The notes beneath the pieces were generated by a model. That model was not told the DNA's origin. It searched no databases and saw nothing but the letters and a program-made list of their open reading frames with translations. Source: Phorcus lineatus (taxonomy: Eukaryota > Mollusca > Gastropoda > Trochida > Trochidae). From it: DNA of 64,000 bases. Both the position numbers and the translations under genes were made by a program. Each line of letters begins with the position of its first letter. Positions within the stretch are counted from its first letter, which is position 1. Below are positions 10,136 through 21,421 of this stretch, one piece after another. The stretch is taken from assembly GCA_921293015.1 (NCBI GenBank), contig OV121092.1, positions 13,522,001 through 13,586,000 of the forward strand. Direction: 5' to 3'.

Positions 10136-13100
10136 TTTACTTGTTTATAAACCACTTCCAACTCACTACCAATGTGCAACATAAAAAATCCCTATCCGCC
10201 CTCGTCGACAATTTGTGGAAATTCGTCCCACTGAAGCCAGACTTTCTCGGCCTTCACGAACTACATACTTCGGTTCTCTCGGTTGACACACTACTTACGT
10301 TTTAGTGCTACACACATCATTCATACAGCAGTCAAGGTCCAAGGAATGGTATTGTAAATTAAGTAACTTGAACCAAATTAGATGCAAGTAGGTTATGATA
10401 TAGTTTTGAGTTGTATTGGAAAACAGCATGGACGCTTTATCCTCGGGAAATCCCCCGGCTAACGCCTCGGGCGGGTCTCAGGGAGAAAGTGTCTAAAACT
10501 CGGAAACCATGGTGATAACTATTTAATTGCAAGAAAATGTTAACTGACAAATGCATTGGTCACTTATTCGAACTTTCAAACTTTGATGGAGCTCCATAAA
10601 TCCCTTTTCCTTCCTCAAATAATAAAACACTGTTCACACTAAAATGGCCGCATGCAGTTTTCGTTCGATAATGGGGAAATTTAATGAAAAATGCCAAACA
10701 AAGTCTTTGTTTACTATGATAATTATATTGTAATAATTCTATATATTTGTGTGTTATATTTTCCTTGTTTGAGGAGTGGACAATTCTCATTCAAAAATTT
10801 TACACGTAAAACAATCTGTACTAAGGCCCTCATTTTACTTCATTCTTATTTAGAGTGCAGTGCTTACTTTATGTAAAACCAAAATAGTTTATCATTTCCT
10901 ACTGACAAACCGCGAGTTGATATATCTGTTAAAATGCCATTAACTTACATCAACTCTTAGCCTACATGTAGTTACGTCCTCGACAGTTACAATGAAAACA
11001 CCTACGGCTTTCCGAACCTGCACAAATATGTTACTTAAATAACGCAAGCTACTGTATATGAATAATCTTCAATGCGATATTGGGCGTCAAGTTCCCAATG
11101 TTAGCAGACGCTCAACCTATTCATATGAATAAACATCATCACGTGACCAAGGTAATTTTACTTCCGTCTTTTCCTAGAATCCTTAAGTGAAGAGAGAGCT
11201 GTATCTTAAATCAGATTCAGACCAGATTCAAACCAGATTCAGACCATATTCTGATCAGGTTAGATTCTTGGACCCTCCCAGAGCTTTTTGACTGAGTGAT
11301 ACCTTCGTCAGTAGAACAACGTACGTACTCTACATAGCAGTTGGCAGGATAGAGATACGGGGTCCTTAGGCCCATGCAGTCGCATAAGCTCATGCTACCA
11401 TTTTCACTTTCGATTTAGATTACAATTCTACGTTACGATTTTGAATCGTTTATCGTAATGAATATGTGTACGCGGTCTGGATTTTCAAAAAGAAGTCATT
11501 CGGAGACAAAATCATTGCTTTAATTCCAATTGGGACAGTGTAATGTGTAACTAATTTAATCATCAAAGTGTATCGGAGATCAATATATAGAATCACAGCT
11601 ATTTTTGTATACATGAGTCATATGATCTTAACATATGATGTTTTTGTGTTGCCATCATAGGTTAAAATATCTTAACCATATATTTCCATTCATTAATGCA
11701 TAAATGCGACAAATTATTAATGTTTATTGGAATAACATCTTAAAAAGTTGAAAAGCACTTCATCGACTTTTTCATACATTATCATAAATACCAAATATAT
11801 CCATGTTAAACCACTACTTTTGAGGGTAAAAGGGATGTTAATACTTAAATATACTGATCCAAAACTAATTTCGTCATTTCAATATTTTTAAAAATAAATT
11901 TCTGAATAGCATAATCTTCCAGCAGAAGTATCATGTATCAAGCTTTAGCGATGTATTATTAATCAGTAAATGGTATTAATTGCCAAAATAAATTTAAGTG
12001 GAATATACACCCTCCCTTCATTCTTACGGCATATCAGATAAAATTTGGTGGGTTTTTTCTACGACTACGGACAATCAGTTAAAATAAATAGATGTTTGCC
12101 ATAACGATGTAGTAGGGTCGATAAACAGGTACACCCCCGCACTGTCACTTCGTTTGGTATGCAGGTTGGTTTCCTGTAGCGTAACATGTACAATATATTT
12201 CAAACACACCCAACGCAAAGAGGAGGGGATAATTAAATAAATGAAATCATGCATATTAAGTGCTATGTGGCGGCCATGTTTATGTGAACTCCTTTTAATC
12301 ATTTGAGGAAGGGAAATGGATTCGCATGGCTTAACTATTGTACGTTCGTCTTAGAACTGCCCCTTTTGATTTAAAAACATTGTCTTGTAATTTATAACAT
12401 TTATTTTCATTTTCATGATATGGTTTAATTTATCTGAAAAATACTATGATATGGTCCCTTGAATATGAATATGGAGTGGAAAAACGTCTCCACAACGTAC
12501 ATGTATTCTTTATTCAAGTTTGCACACGACTTCCATATTCATCGAAATAACACTGTAAGTTTAAAGCAATACTTTGTTAGGCTGCACCTACCATATTTGT
12601 TTGAATAGATGGTGGTCACGGAGGTCTCTAATAAAAACAAATTGCGGAGAGTGAAATAAATACATTCCCTTTCTAATTATTGAAAAAAGAGTCAAGACTG
12701 CGAGGTAAAGGCGTCGAGTTTTACCGAGTTTCTATTATAACAAATATGGTAATTATATATTCGGGTAAGCCATAACAGTAATGGATCTAGTCCGTCATTT
12801 AAACGATAATTTAAAAAAGTAAAAAAAACAACCAGGTTAAAACTATACAAAATTATTTATTCAGCCTTAGAATGTATAAGGGAAAACGCGTTTCTTCATC
12901 GTCCCGCGTCAATGTACATGTTTCTTCACAGAACTGTTCAGGAGCGGAGAAATGTTCTTAAAAATAAACATGACATTAATGATGAACACAAAAGAAACCG
13001 TTCCAAATAATAAATCAAACACTGTATATCTACGGTTTTATGTATGGAGCCTATTTTTTATTATTTGAATATATCGTGTTGTATAATTGTAAGTATTTCA

Positions 13101-13189
13101 GTTCGTTTGAGCTCTGCTTATACATACATTACATATAAAGCTTTCAGCGTTCATCATACATGACATTTATCATTAGTGAGTACCTGAGA
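10136..13189. other. Intergenic, mostly featureless
   Basis: No gene is supported. A short run of AGATTCAGACC-like words lies at about 11207-11275. The rest is AT-rich with only short frames. Confidence 0.5.
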
Positions 13190-13510
13190 TTAGGAAGAGT
13201 TCCCCTGTTTTAGATAAAGCCAGCTTGAACATATAGACTCGTGAGGATTGTCTTGCTCTTCTCTGCCTCTCCGGTCCTCCGCCTCGTCTACCTCTAAAAC
13301 TTTCTCGCTAATTTTCGAAATTCTTAAAATGTCCTCCAATAATAACATATAATAATATAATGAAATAATTGAAAGTCTTTTCCAAAATTTACTGGGGGAA
13401 AGTATTAAAGAGATTCCAATTAGAGTGCCTATAATAATGATAATATTTTGAGGTGAACTGGACATCACCCGACGAATCAGCTGAGACAAATCTAATTTCT
13501 GCATTTCCAT
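13190..13510 (-). CDS. Possible small membrane protein, 106 aa
   Basis: An ATG-initiated frame encodes a polar start (MEMQKLDLSQLIRRVMSSS), one strongly hydrophobic segment at residues 22-40 (IIIIIGTLIGISLILSPSK), a second Ile/Leu/Tyr-rich stretch near 45-60 and a charged C-terminus rich in Glu and Arg. I do not recognise the family. AT-rich DNA readily produces Ile/Leu-rich frames by chance, and I found no paralogue, splice partner or poly(A) signal that would strengthen it. Treat it as a candidate only. Confidence 0.18.
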   Translation of the reverse strand: MEMQKLDLSQLIRRVMSSSPQNIIIIIGTLIGISLILSPSKFWKRLSIISLYYYMLLLEDILRISKISEKVLEVDEAEDRRGREEQDNPHESICSSWLYLKQGNSS

Positions 13511-13629
13511 GATAATTTGAGTAAGGAAATTAATTTATTAACATATGTCTTTATATATAAAAATCCATGATCGAGACCTATTATAAAACATAACATTGAA
13601 AACTTTGATGAAAAAGAAAATATAGAAAT

Positions 13630-14085
13630 AACGTACTTACAACGTTATAACGACGTTTTCCACTTAAGTATGTGAAAAAGTTGTGAGGACGTCAAAGAGA
13701 CGTAATATTAAAAATTGTGAAAATCTAGTAAAGTGGCGTTATAAGAACCTTTCTTACGGTGTGTAATTCCAATTATTAAAACAGTACAATTCTGACAGTT
13801 ACCGTTTCATAGGTTTTGACTATCAAAATTCTTTACACAAATAAGAACATAGCAAAAGATAAAATTAATATAAAGTAAAATAATGAAATATCCAAGTTAT
13901 ACGTTCTATCAACGTTATGAGGGCGTTATCTTAAGAATCTATCACTACGTTGCTAGGACGTTCTACTTACGTAATCTATAACGTTGTAAAAAGGGAGTGG
14001 AATAACGTTAGACAATAACGTACCAATAACGTTCTCCCTACGTAATGATATGACGTAATCAAACCAGGACTTAGAAATAACGTTG
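13630..14085. repeat. ACGTT/ACGTAA-rich degenerate repeat tract
   Basis: The palindromic words AACGTT, ACGTTAT, TTACGTAA and GGACGT recur about every 20-40 bases in varying spacing, for example AACGTTATAACGACGTT near 13640. The tract ends at the GATA microsatellite. It looks like an old, decayed tandem or fold-back array. Confidence 0.5.
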
Positions 14086-14180
14086 TGATAGATAGAGATA
14101 GATAGATAGATAGTTAGAGAGAGATGGATAGATAGTTAGATAGATAGATAGATAGATAGATAAATGGATGAATAGATAGC
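14086..14180 (+). repeat. (GATA)n microsatellite
   Basis: A run of GATA/TAGA tetranucleotides with interruptions (GTTAGAGAGAGATGG, TAAATGGATGAA). Confidence 0.93.
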
Positions 14181-14849
14181 TATCTTGAGCACTAAAATCT
14201 GTTGTACAACAGTTGAAAAAAGGGCCTATACAAATACAGAACGTTATCTATGTGTGCATTGAATCATTTATACTGATTTAAATCTCTAACTTGTTCTCAA
14301 TCCACCAAGATCGTCAAATATTCACTATAGGTAATATGTATATACTTATGTTAATATTTGCCAAAGATAAAATCATTGAATATTCTTTGCCAAGGTTTAT
14401 ATGTAACTCCAGCGTTTCTTATTGTTAGTGGTGCAGGTTTAATGCAACATTTCCTTCCAGTCTTTTATCAACCGAATGCCTCCTTGACTGCTTAATAAGA
14501 TTGTAAGAGAGCTCAGTACGGGTCGTTACTAATACCGAGAAACATTCATTATTTGTACATTCTTACTGCTACATTCACAAAAGTTGTTCACCTATTACAG
14601 TATTTTACTGCAAATATCTTGTAATAAGATTTAGTTTGGACTAGCTGCATAAGTTATTATCAGTGATCTTCATCTTAAAGGCTGTTGTTAATGGCTAAAA
14701 AATGATGAAGTTTCTGAAAAAAACCTTTGCATTTGGTTTCTCAGTCTGCTAAGATGCTTTGATAAAACCAAATCATTTGCGATGTAATGTTGTTTTGTAA
14801 ATCTGTTTCCCCTTGCCTAGATAGCAAGTCCCACCAAGCACTGAGTACA

Positions 14850-15880
14850 TCACATTAAGATTGGTACGAACAAGTAGAATAGTGGCATTTCTATAATTTT
14901 GACAGTTGTTTTCAAATATTGTATAAAATTTAATTTTGGGTAAATTTTCTAAGAACAGATTACTACCGTTTGAGTAGTATTTATAAAAACGTCTGATGAC
15001 AGAGAGCTTTGTTTGAGCTTGAATTATTTCTTTTATATTTGGTGCATTGAGACACCTTCTTTTACATTACAAATCAGTTGGTTACGTTTAACTTTTTCGG
15101 GCTTGTTTCCCTAATAAATCTTAAACACCAATCAATTTGTGAGGTGGATTGAGAGAGCTTCGAAAAGATGGTTAATTTTGGAAGGATTTAAAATTTTAAT
15201 ACGATTATTCAACCAAGATGTGTCAATGCCAGACATGATGCCTTTTTAATCTTCGTTAACCAAAAGGTCCAGAATAGATTTTATTCGTTTTGAGATAGCC
15301 ATTGAGCGAAATTTATAGAATACTGATAAAAACGAAATTTGGCGCCAGTTCTTGATTAGTTGTTTTGGCTTATTTCCCTTTGGGATACATGTAATAAGTC
15401 CTTGCTTTTGTGATACTGATAATTCTCCTTTTTTAAAAATACATTATTAAAAGAACGAACAAAGTATTTACCAAATTCTATCCAAAATAATTTCGAAATT
15501 CAGCAGTGAAACCATCTGCACCAGGGCTCTTGTCATTTAAGTGAAGCAAGTGGTTAATTTTTGCTAAGTCCTCTTCTAGCGTAGATGCTATTTCATTACT
15601 AAACCTAGGAGTAGGGTAATTCTGTAGTAGATCTTTTAAGTCAATGTCTGAGACGTCTTGGGAAGCTTTTGGTAGAATGATTTAATTTCTTTCTGAAAAT
15701 CATTTTGCGAGTCAAGGGTACATCCAATGGAATCTTTTAGTATTCAAAAGGATTTATTGAACTTTTCTTTCTTAATTTTCTCTTTTTTTCAGAAATGAAG
15801 AATACTAAATGGTTTCTCCTCTTATCATCAACAAGTTCTATTCATTATTCTTTATGTAATAAACTGTCACTAAGTTTTTT
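14850..15880 (-). pseudogene. Degraded L1/Tx1-type LINE RT fragment
   Basis: On the minus strand two conserved RT blocks can be read in broken frames. Around 15480-15560 is LLHLNDKSPGADGFTAEF, the block before RT motif 1 in L1/Tx1 elements. Around 15310-15430 is GLITCIPKGNKPKQLIKNWR, the KNWRPI-type motif. Frameshifts and stops separate them. It is a different family from the LINE at 21118-27745, whose equivalent block reads LKRCKASGLDMIENDYL. The outer limits are uncertain. Confidence 0.6.
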
Positions 15881-16055
15881 AACACTTCAACAATACTCCT
15901 AAATGGGTTGGTATCAAACTAAGCAGTGTTGGATGGGCGGTCGTTTTGTATCCACTGTGAATTTTTTCATGGCAGATATATAACTCCATATACAATTTGA
16001 ATAGATCCGTTCATAATTTTAATGGTCTTTTTTTATCATATACACCAATAGCAGA

Positions 16056-16734
16056 ATGACGTCCGAATCCTCAAAAAGGCGCAAAAAAGGTGATGACGTG
16101 TATCTAAGCGTAAAAGATGGGTTGTCTTCGACCGTGAAAAGAGATCGGCTAAACATGGCTCTAAATCACTACATTTGGGCTAACGATTTGGCGAGGAGCT
16201 CAATTGAGAAATCCTCAGCGTGCAAGAACATGGCCCTGACAGCCTGGAAGATGGCTAACGTCGCAGTGCAGGGGAACGACAAGCCTCAGACTATCCACTT
16301 CTACTATAAAGAGGCTCTGAAGTACTTCCGGGATGCGCACGCAGCATCAGACGAGCAGTCTCTTGGATGGTTGTCTGGAATGATGAAGTCCGCCTCTGTC
16401 TGCTGGACGGAGTTTCGGGAATCTCTGGACTCTCTGGATGTGGAGGCGAGGATCAAGGAAGTTCAGGGGACGGTTCAGTTCGCGCTTGACCATTTGGCCC
16501 GCGCTCAGGTTCATCTAGATGTGGCCAGTCTCTGCTACCACGCTGGGATCACTGAAATGCAGCAGCACAACTACAAGAAGAGTCTGAGCATGCTCAAAGA
16601 CTGCTACTCTCCCCTGACAGAGGCAAGGAGACTGGGTACTTCCTGTGAGAGTCTCATGGCGAAAGTTGATTCTCTTGAAGCGGACATCAATAAGCAGACC
16701 TGTTTGACTGAGTCGGTCATCGCACGAATATTAG
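16056..16734 (+). CDS. Gene B coding exon 1
   Basis: This exon is 679 bp, with donor ATATTAG|GTACGT in phase 1. The start matches the gene A start (MTSESSKRRKKGDDVY). An AG acceptor-like site directly precedes the ATG, as in gene A. Confidence 0.87.
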
Positions 16735-19700
16735 GTACGTTTAGCGTTTAGCATGGATAGGTTTGTGGTGCATAATGTGCATTCTGCTACATCTGCGTTT
16801 ATTAATCCGTTCTGAGCTCTTTTACTTTCGGTTTTCCCTTCCGGTTTGTGCCGCTGTTGCTGGATGCGAGTCGTTTCATTGGCTGATTAGATAGCTAGCG
16901 ATACGAGTGATTTGGCCCGAAATAGATCAGGGTATTTGGAAGGAGCTCACAGTGGATTTAATAAACGCTGATGTAGCAGGATTGAGAATTTATGTTTAAA
17001 AACATAGGATTCTGAGCAATCAACTGCATGTAATGGATCTACGATATATTTTGGTATTGTAGAAAAGATGCTGCATCCAAGCATTAAACGGATTCATTCA
17101 GCGTTCATTGTCGTTGCCATCCTCGGTCACCAGGGGGTTGATGTTCCGATGCTCTGGGATGTATCGTTGCTGACCAACGTGGTCTTTTTTGCCCATTTGA
17201 CAGACAGACATTTTATTCGATACAGAGGTTAAAAGTCACAACATACAAAATCATTGCAAAATTAACACAAGCGCACTTAAAAAGTAACAGGTTTTCATGC
17301 TCATCTTCATGGCCTGATATCCGGCGTCGGACGTCGTCCGAAAGTTTTCACATTTTCGATTTCTCCTCACGCTTAAAACGTTTTATTTCATTTTCCTATC
17401 TCCAAGGATAAGGTCAAGGCATGGGTGCAACCTTAGGGTGCTTGGCTAATACCAACACCAGTTGGCATAGGGAGCTCAACTATTAAGATTTTTTGTGTGT
17501 TAAATTGAGACTCAATTTCGTAGGTTTGATCTTAACTTTTTCCCCTTCATATATTGGGTGTCAGGGTGTCCACCCTCAAATCTTAGTCTTTTGTCCTGAA
17601 GAATTATGTATTATAATCTAAACATCTAACAATGCAAAGACTGATGAGGTAGAAAGGGCATGGCTTTATCTTTATGCATTAACATTGTAGCTCTTGTTTT
17701 ATCAATACATTTCGGAAAGTTTTTATTTATATTTATATTATAATATTTTTCTCTATCTTTACCTTTGCGGATGTAGATAGAGTCGTGGTTGTTCACAGTA
17801 CTGTACAGCAAAGGGGCAACAAACTTATTTCTAGTCTCATCATATAATTTTAAAGTCATTGTCTCATTTTTGCAAGGAAAATTGTAATGCATGCCGTACA
17901 AATAGTTCACCACTCACAGAAATCTTTCCCCTGACGTTTGCAACAATTTTCAGAACTCTGCAGGCATTCTAGCCCTCGATAATTAAGTTCAAACTACCCT
18001 ACCCTAACCTAATATTACGTGTTTTGCGAGCGTTAGTCCTTACCACGTCATTTCGCTAAAGCCGTGACGAAGAACACATACAATTTCCCAGCTGAATATC
18101 CAATTTAAAGAGCTAATAGCTTACCCTTTTCAAATACTGAAATAACAAAAAGGTGGTTAACTCAATGAAGAATGCGTCTGTCATAAGTATCGGCGCTACA
18201 ATTTCTAGATTTCCGAAGTTTCGCACTCGCGATGGGATTGCACTTGATTCGGTACCTCATCGGTTTGAAACGGCTTACGCCAATAAGCTACTTCATCCAA
18301 AACTGTAAAACGGGCATAAAAATGAAAATCTTTGCAAACACGACAGGAAATATTTGTGTTAGTGATCAGATTTTGTTCGTGAAAATAATTAGTTCAGTTT
18401 AGTTGCCTTACAAAAATGAGACTATGACTTTAAGTGAGCAAGTAAATTATTGTTAACGCCGTTTGAGCAAAAATATATAAATCACAATTGATTTGAAAGT
18501 GAAAATCATCTTCTTCAAGCTTTGTTTTCCTATTCGTGAAATTCATTTCTATATGCTAAGAACCATGTCATTTACAAAATGTACTCTCACAGAAAACAGA
18601 ATGTGTCATTTTTTTCCATTATTTGATCTCTCTAAAGGAGATGAAATCCTATCCAAAGTGATCAAGGACGAGGCGATCCTCGATATTGACAAAGTCCTGG
18701 ATGTTATTGACTTGTACAGGAAGGTAATAAGCATTTATTCTTATCAATGTTCTTTTAAAACATATCGTCAGTGGCGCCAGTTTAAAAGGCACTGTGATAG
18801 TGCCTGAGCTTCTGTTGGGCCTTCCTTCACTTTTACTAAGGTCACTTAGCGATGTAAATTTTGTAAGAAACGGTCTTTTACACAAATTGGGAAATATTGA
18901 TTGTTTTAGAACGAATGAACTTGGAATGCTTACAGCTTTAAAATATATCTTAAGCTAGAGGATGACATATTCTCTACACATGTTTATTTGAAATAACTAT
19001 GCAAAGATTACTTTACAAGATCTAAACATCGAACGGCAATTAGCCATTTTTTCATCTCTGTTGTGTCCAAAATTGGTTCAAACAGTGTACAGAAAATTCG
19101 ACACACTGACGATCTGTAATCTTCCCGAATTTAATGTGAGATAAGCGTCGTATTCTATGTTTTGGTCCACCTATATTATTGCAGGAATAATGTTATTTAT
19201 TGATGTGAACTGGAAAACTGTTTAAGAGAAGTGAAAATAGGCAACCTGAGAAAATCAAATATAGGAAATGTTTTAAATCGTGAACTGCATCGCTCGATAT
19301 TTACAAAGTTTTATCAAGCTCTTACTAGCCAAATGCAAATAATGGACATTTCATGGTGAGTATATTCAAGCGAAACGCTGCCAGTCTTACAAAAAGACAA
19401 CAATTCGTTTACTGCAGGGTAAACCGAGAAATATTTAATCACATATTCAAGGTGAAACAAGGGATGCCACCATTTGATTAATTTGTTGTGATAAATGAGA
19501 ATCGAGTTCTGTGAAGTTAAAACTTCATATTTGCAATAAGTGTGGGTATCAACATCGTGATTCTAATTAACTTTTTCTCATTTATCATATACACATGTGG
19601 TTCAATGAAAGCATTCGATTTTGCAGGTCATTATGCTGGCTCGTGATAAGGGATAAATGAGAATCGAGTTCTTTGAAGGTACAACTTCATATCTGCAATA

Positions 19701-20986
19701 GGTGTGGGTATCAACTTTTTCTCATTTGTCATATACTCATGTTATTCCATGAAAGCATTCGATTTTGCAGGCCATTATGCTGTCTCGTGAGAAAGATGCA
19801 GAGATGGAAGCTATAGCTCATTCCCGTCTCGGAAAGGTGTATGACAAGATGCTACGGATGAAGAAGAAAGCCAGGGAAAACTTCAGCCGAGCCGTGGAAC
19901 TCGCCGACCATATGGTGTCTCGCAATTTCACTTCAGCTGGTAAATATTCCATAATTATTCTTCGTTTAAACCTATAAAACTTAGATGCCTGAATATTGAT
20001 TTTTATCTGCTTTGACCCTTCTGCCTCACAAAATTGCTTAGGTGGGGCATGATTTCTCATTTCAATCTCAAAGGGGCTTAATTATAACTCTTGATTTCGA
20101 TTTGATGCCAAAAATGATTTTCTGCATGTAAAAGAAGGGGCCCCACTACGCCACTGAGGGGAGGGAAGTTGGGACCCTTTTTACGGGCAATTTTTCAAAA
20201 TTAAAAACATTGTGAAAGGGTTGAAACCTTCATCGGTTACTTTGCTTTAAATTTTTATTAGCTTTTATAATTCATAACATTTTGGCAAGTTATTTCTATG
20301 GTTCTCTTATGTTCTCCTCAGATTGGTACATTGAGGCCACCGTTGCCTTGAAGTGCTACCGATCTGAAACGGTCCAAGCTGTGAAGAAAGAAGACAAGGT
20401 CGAGGAAGAAAAGGTCAAAGAGGAAATAAAAGGCGACCTCGAAAAGTTAGAGAGAGAATTCAAGAAGTTGACGAAAATTGAGTTCCTGATATTCCTGTAC
20501 AAAACGTATGAGCCGAAGCGACCATCCTTCAGAATAACGGATATCCCAGAGAAGCCTGCAAGGGACCAGTGGAAGAAGCTGTACTGTAAAGCTGTTGTTC
20601 ACTACCACATAGACAAGGTGGATGTAGAGAAACACGGTCTCAAGTGGAAAGTGCTGAGTGAGGAAATTACTAAACTGCTGATCAAGCATTATGAGACACT
20701 GAAATGGCAAACCTTTGAAGAGCAGACCAAGACTGAAGGGGACACACCTGAGTCCGAAGAGGACACACCAGAGTCCGAAGAAGACACACCAGAGTCCGAA
20801 GAGGACATACCAGAGTCCGAAGAGGAAAAACCAAAGTCCGAAGAGGACATATCAGAGTCCGATTCGTACATATCAGATTTGGAAATTGTTTTGGAAAAAA
20901 TATTTCCCGACGACGACATATCAGCGTTCGTTGGGTACATATCAGAGGTCGAAGAGGACACGCCAGATTCTGAAGAGGACAATTGA
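16056..20986 (+). CDS. Gene B: paralogue of gene A with HPD changed to HID
   Basis: I join 16056-16734, 18638-18723, 19771-19939 and 20322-20986 into a 532-aa protein. Exons 1-3 have exactly the lengths of gene A exons (679, 86, 169 bp) and the same phases. The order is the same: TPR-like body, exon-3 helix pair, coiled coil, then a J domain. The J-domain triad reads HID (VVHYHIDKVD, residues 407-409), so the Pro required for classical Hsp70 stimulation is Ile. The C-terminus gained about five acidic repeats (DTPESEE and variants) and an extra acidic segment. It may be a J-like protein that binds partners without stimulating Hsp70, or a decaying copy; the open frame and conserved splice sites favour a functional protein. 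A LINE sits about 130 bp after the stop codon. Confidence 0.85.
16848..16990 (+). mobile_element. Single arm of the intron-1 fold-back element
   Basis: The stretch TGTGCCGCTGTTGCTG to GTAGCAGGATTG matches one arm of the element at 2180-2545 (for example GCTAGCGATACGAGTGAT and TTTGGCCCGAA). It lies at the equivalent place, intron 1 of the paralogous gene, but has no partner arm. The rest of intron 1 (16991-18637) contains nothing I recognise. Confidence 0.5.
18638..18723 (+). CDS. Gene B coding exon 2 (86 bp)
   Basis: The acceptor is CTCTAAAG|GAGATG and the donor AGGAAG|GTAATA; phase runs 1 to 0. It encodes DEILSKVIKDEAILDIDK and ten further residues, closely matching gene A exon 2. Confidence 0.86.
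19490..19800 (+). repeat. Tandem duplication of the intron 2/exon 3 junction
   Basis: A stretch of about 150 bp (TAAATGAGAATCGAGTTCT to the TTTTGCAG acceptor and the first about 20 exon bases) occurs twice, at about 19494-19652 and 19656-19795. The upstream copy keeps a good acceptor (GATTTTGCAG at about 19617-19626) followed by GTCATTATGCTGGCTCGTGA, a diverged start of exon 3, and then breaks off at TAAGGGATAA. The downstream copy is the true exon 3 acceptor. Confidence 0.8.
19771..19939 (+). CDS. Gene B coding exon 3 (169 bp)
   Basis: The acceptor is GATTTTGCAG|GCCATT and the donor TCAGCTG|GTAAAT; phase runs 0 to 1. The TPR-like pair AIAHSRLGKVYDKMLRMKKK is nearly identical to gene A. Confidence 0.88.
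20322..20986 (+). CDS. Gene B coding exon 4: J-like domain and acidic repeats
   Basis: The acceptor is TTCTCCTCAG|ATTGG and the stop is TGA at 20984-20986. The HID codons are at 20606-20614 (CAC ATA GAC). A 21-bp-type repeat from about 20740 to 20870 encodes DTPESEE variants. An AATAAA motif (20986-20991) overlaps the stop codon. Confidence 0.88.
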
Positions 20987-20991
20987 ATAAA
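20986..20991 (+). promoter_or_regulatory. AATAAA overlapping the gene B stop codon
   Basis: The last base of TGA is the first base of AATAAA. Gene A and the third-copy remnant have AATCAA at the same place, so a single change created the hexamer. Whether it is used for polyadenylation is not known. Confidence 0.35.
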
Positions 20992-21421
20992 GTCTAGTGT
21001 GTTAAGCTGCTAATATCTTATAAAGACACTGTCATTTATCTTTCTTTGTCAGGTTTATGTGTGCGATGCTTCAACATTAAGGACAAATTTGAAAAAGACT
21101 CTAACGTTAAGTTTGTTCAGATTCATTCAGATTCATTTTATTAGGCTCATATCGCCACCAACGGTGGTACAAGAGCAAAAATGATATACAGATTTTAATA
21201 CTAATTAATCAAGACAGCAGAGACAGACAAATATTCACGTAATACAATAATATAAACAAATCTATAGAAATAGATATATCTGTTACACGATATAATCATA
21301 TACACATTTCAATAGCATTTCATGCAATATATATAACTTGTAAAATTTATCTTATATATTTATAGAGCATGTATTGTGCAGTTGTATTTCTATCGATTAC
21401 TCCTCATTCATACTAAATGAA

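Noticed and set aside
20689..20990. Antisense and alternative-frame proteins over the acidic repeats of gene B
   Set aside because: They exist only because the 21-bp repeat has no stops in several frames.
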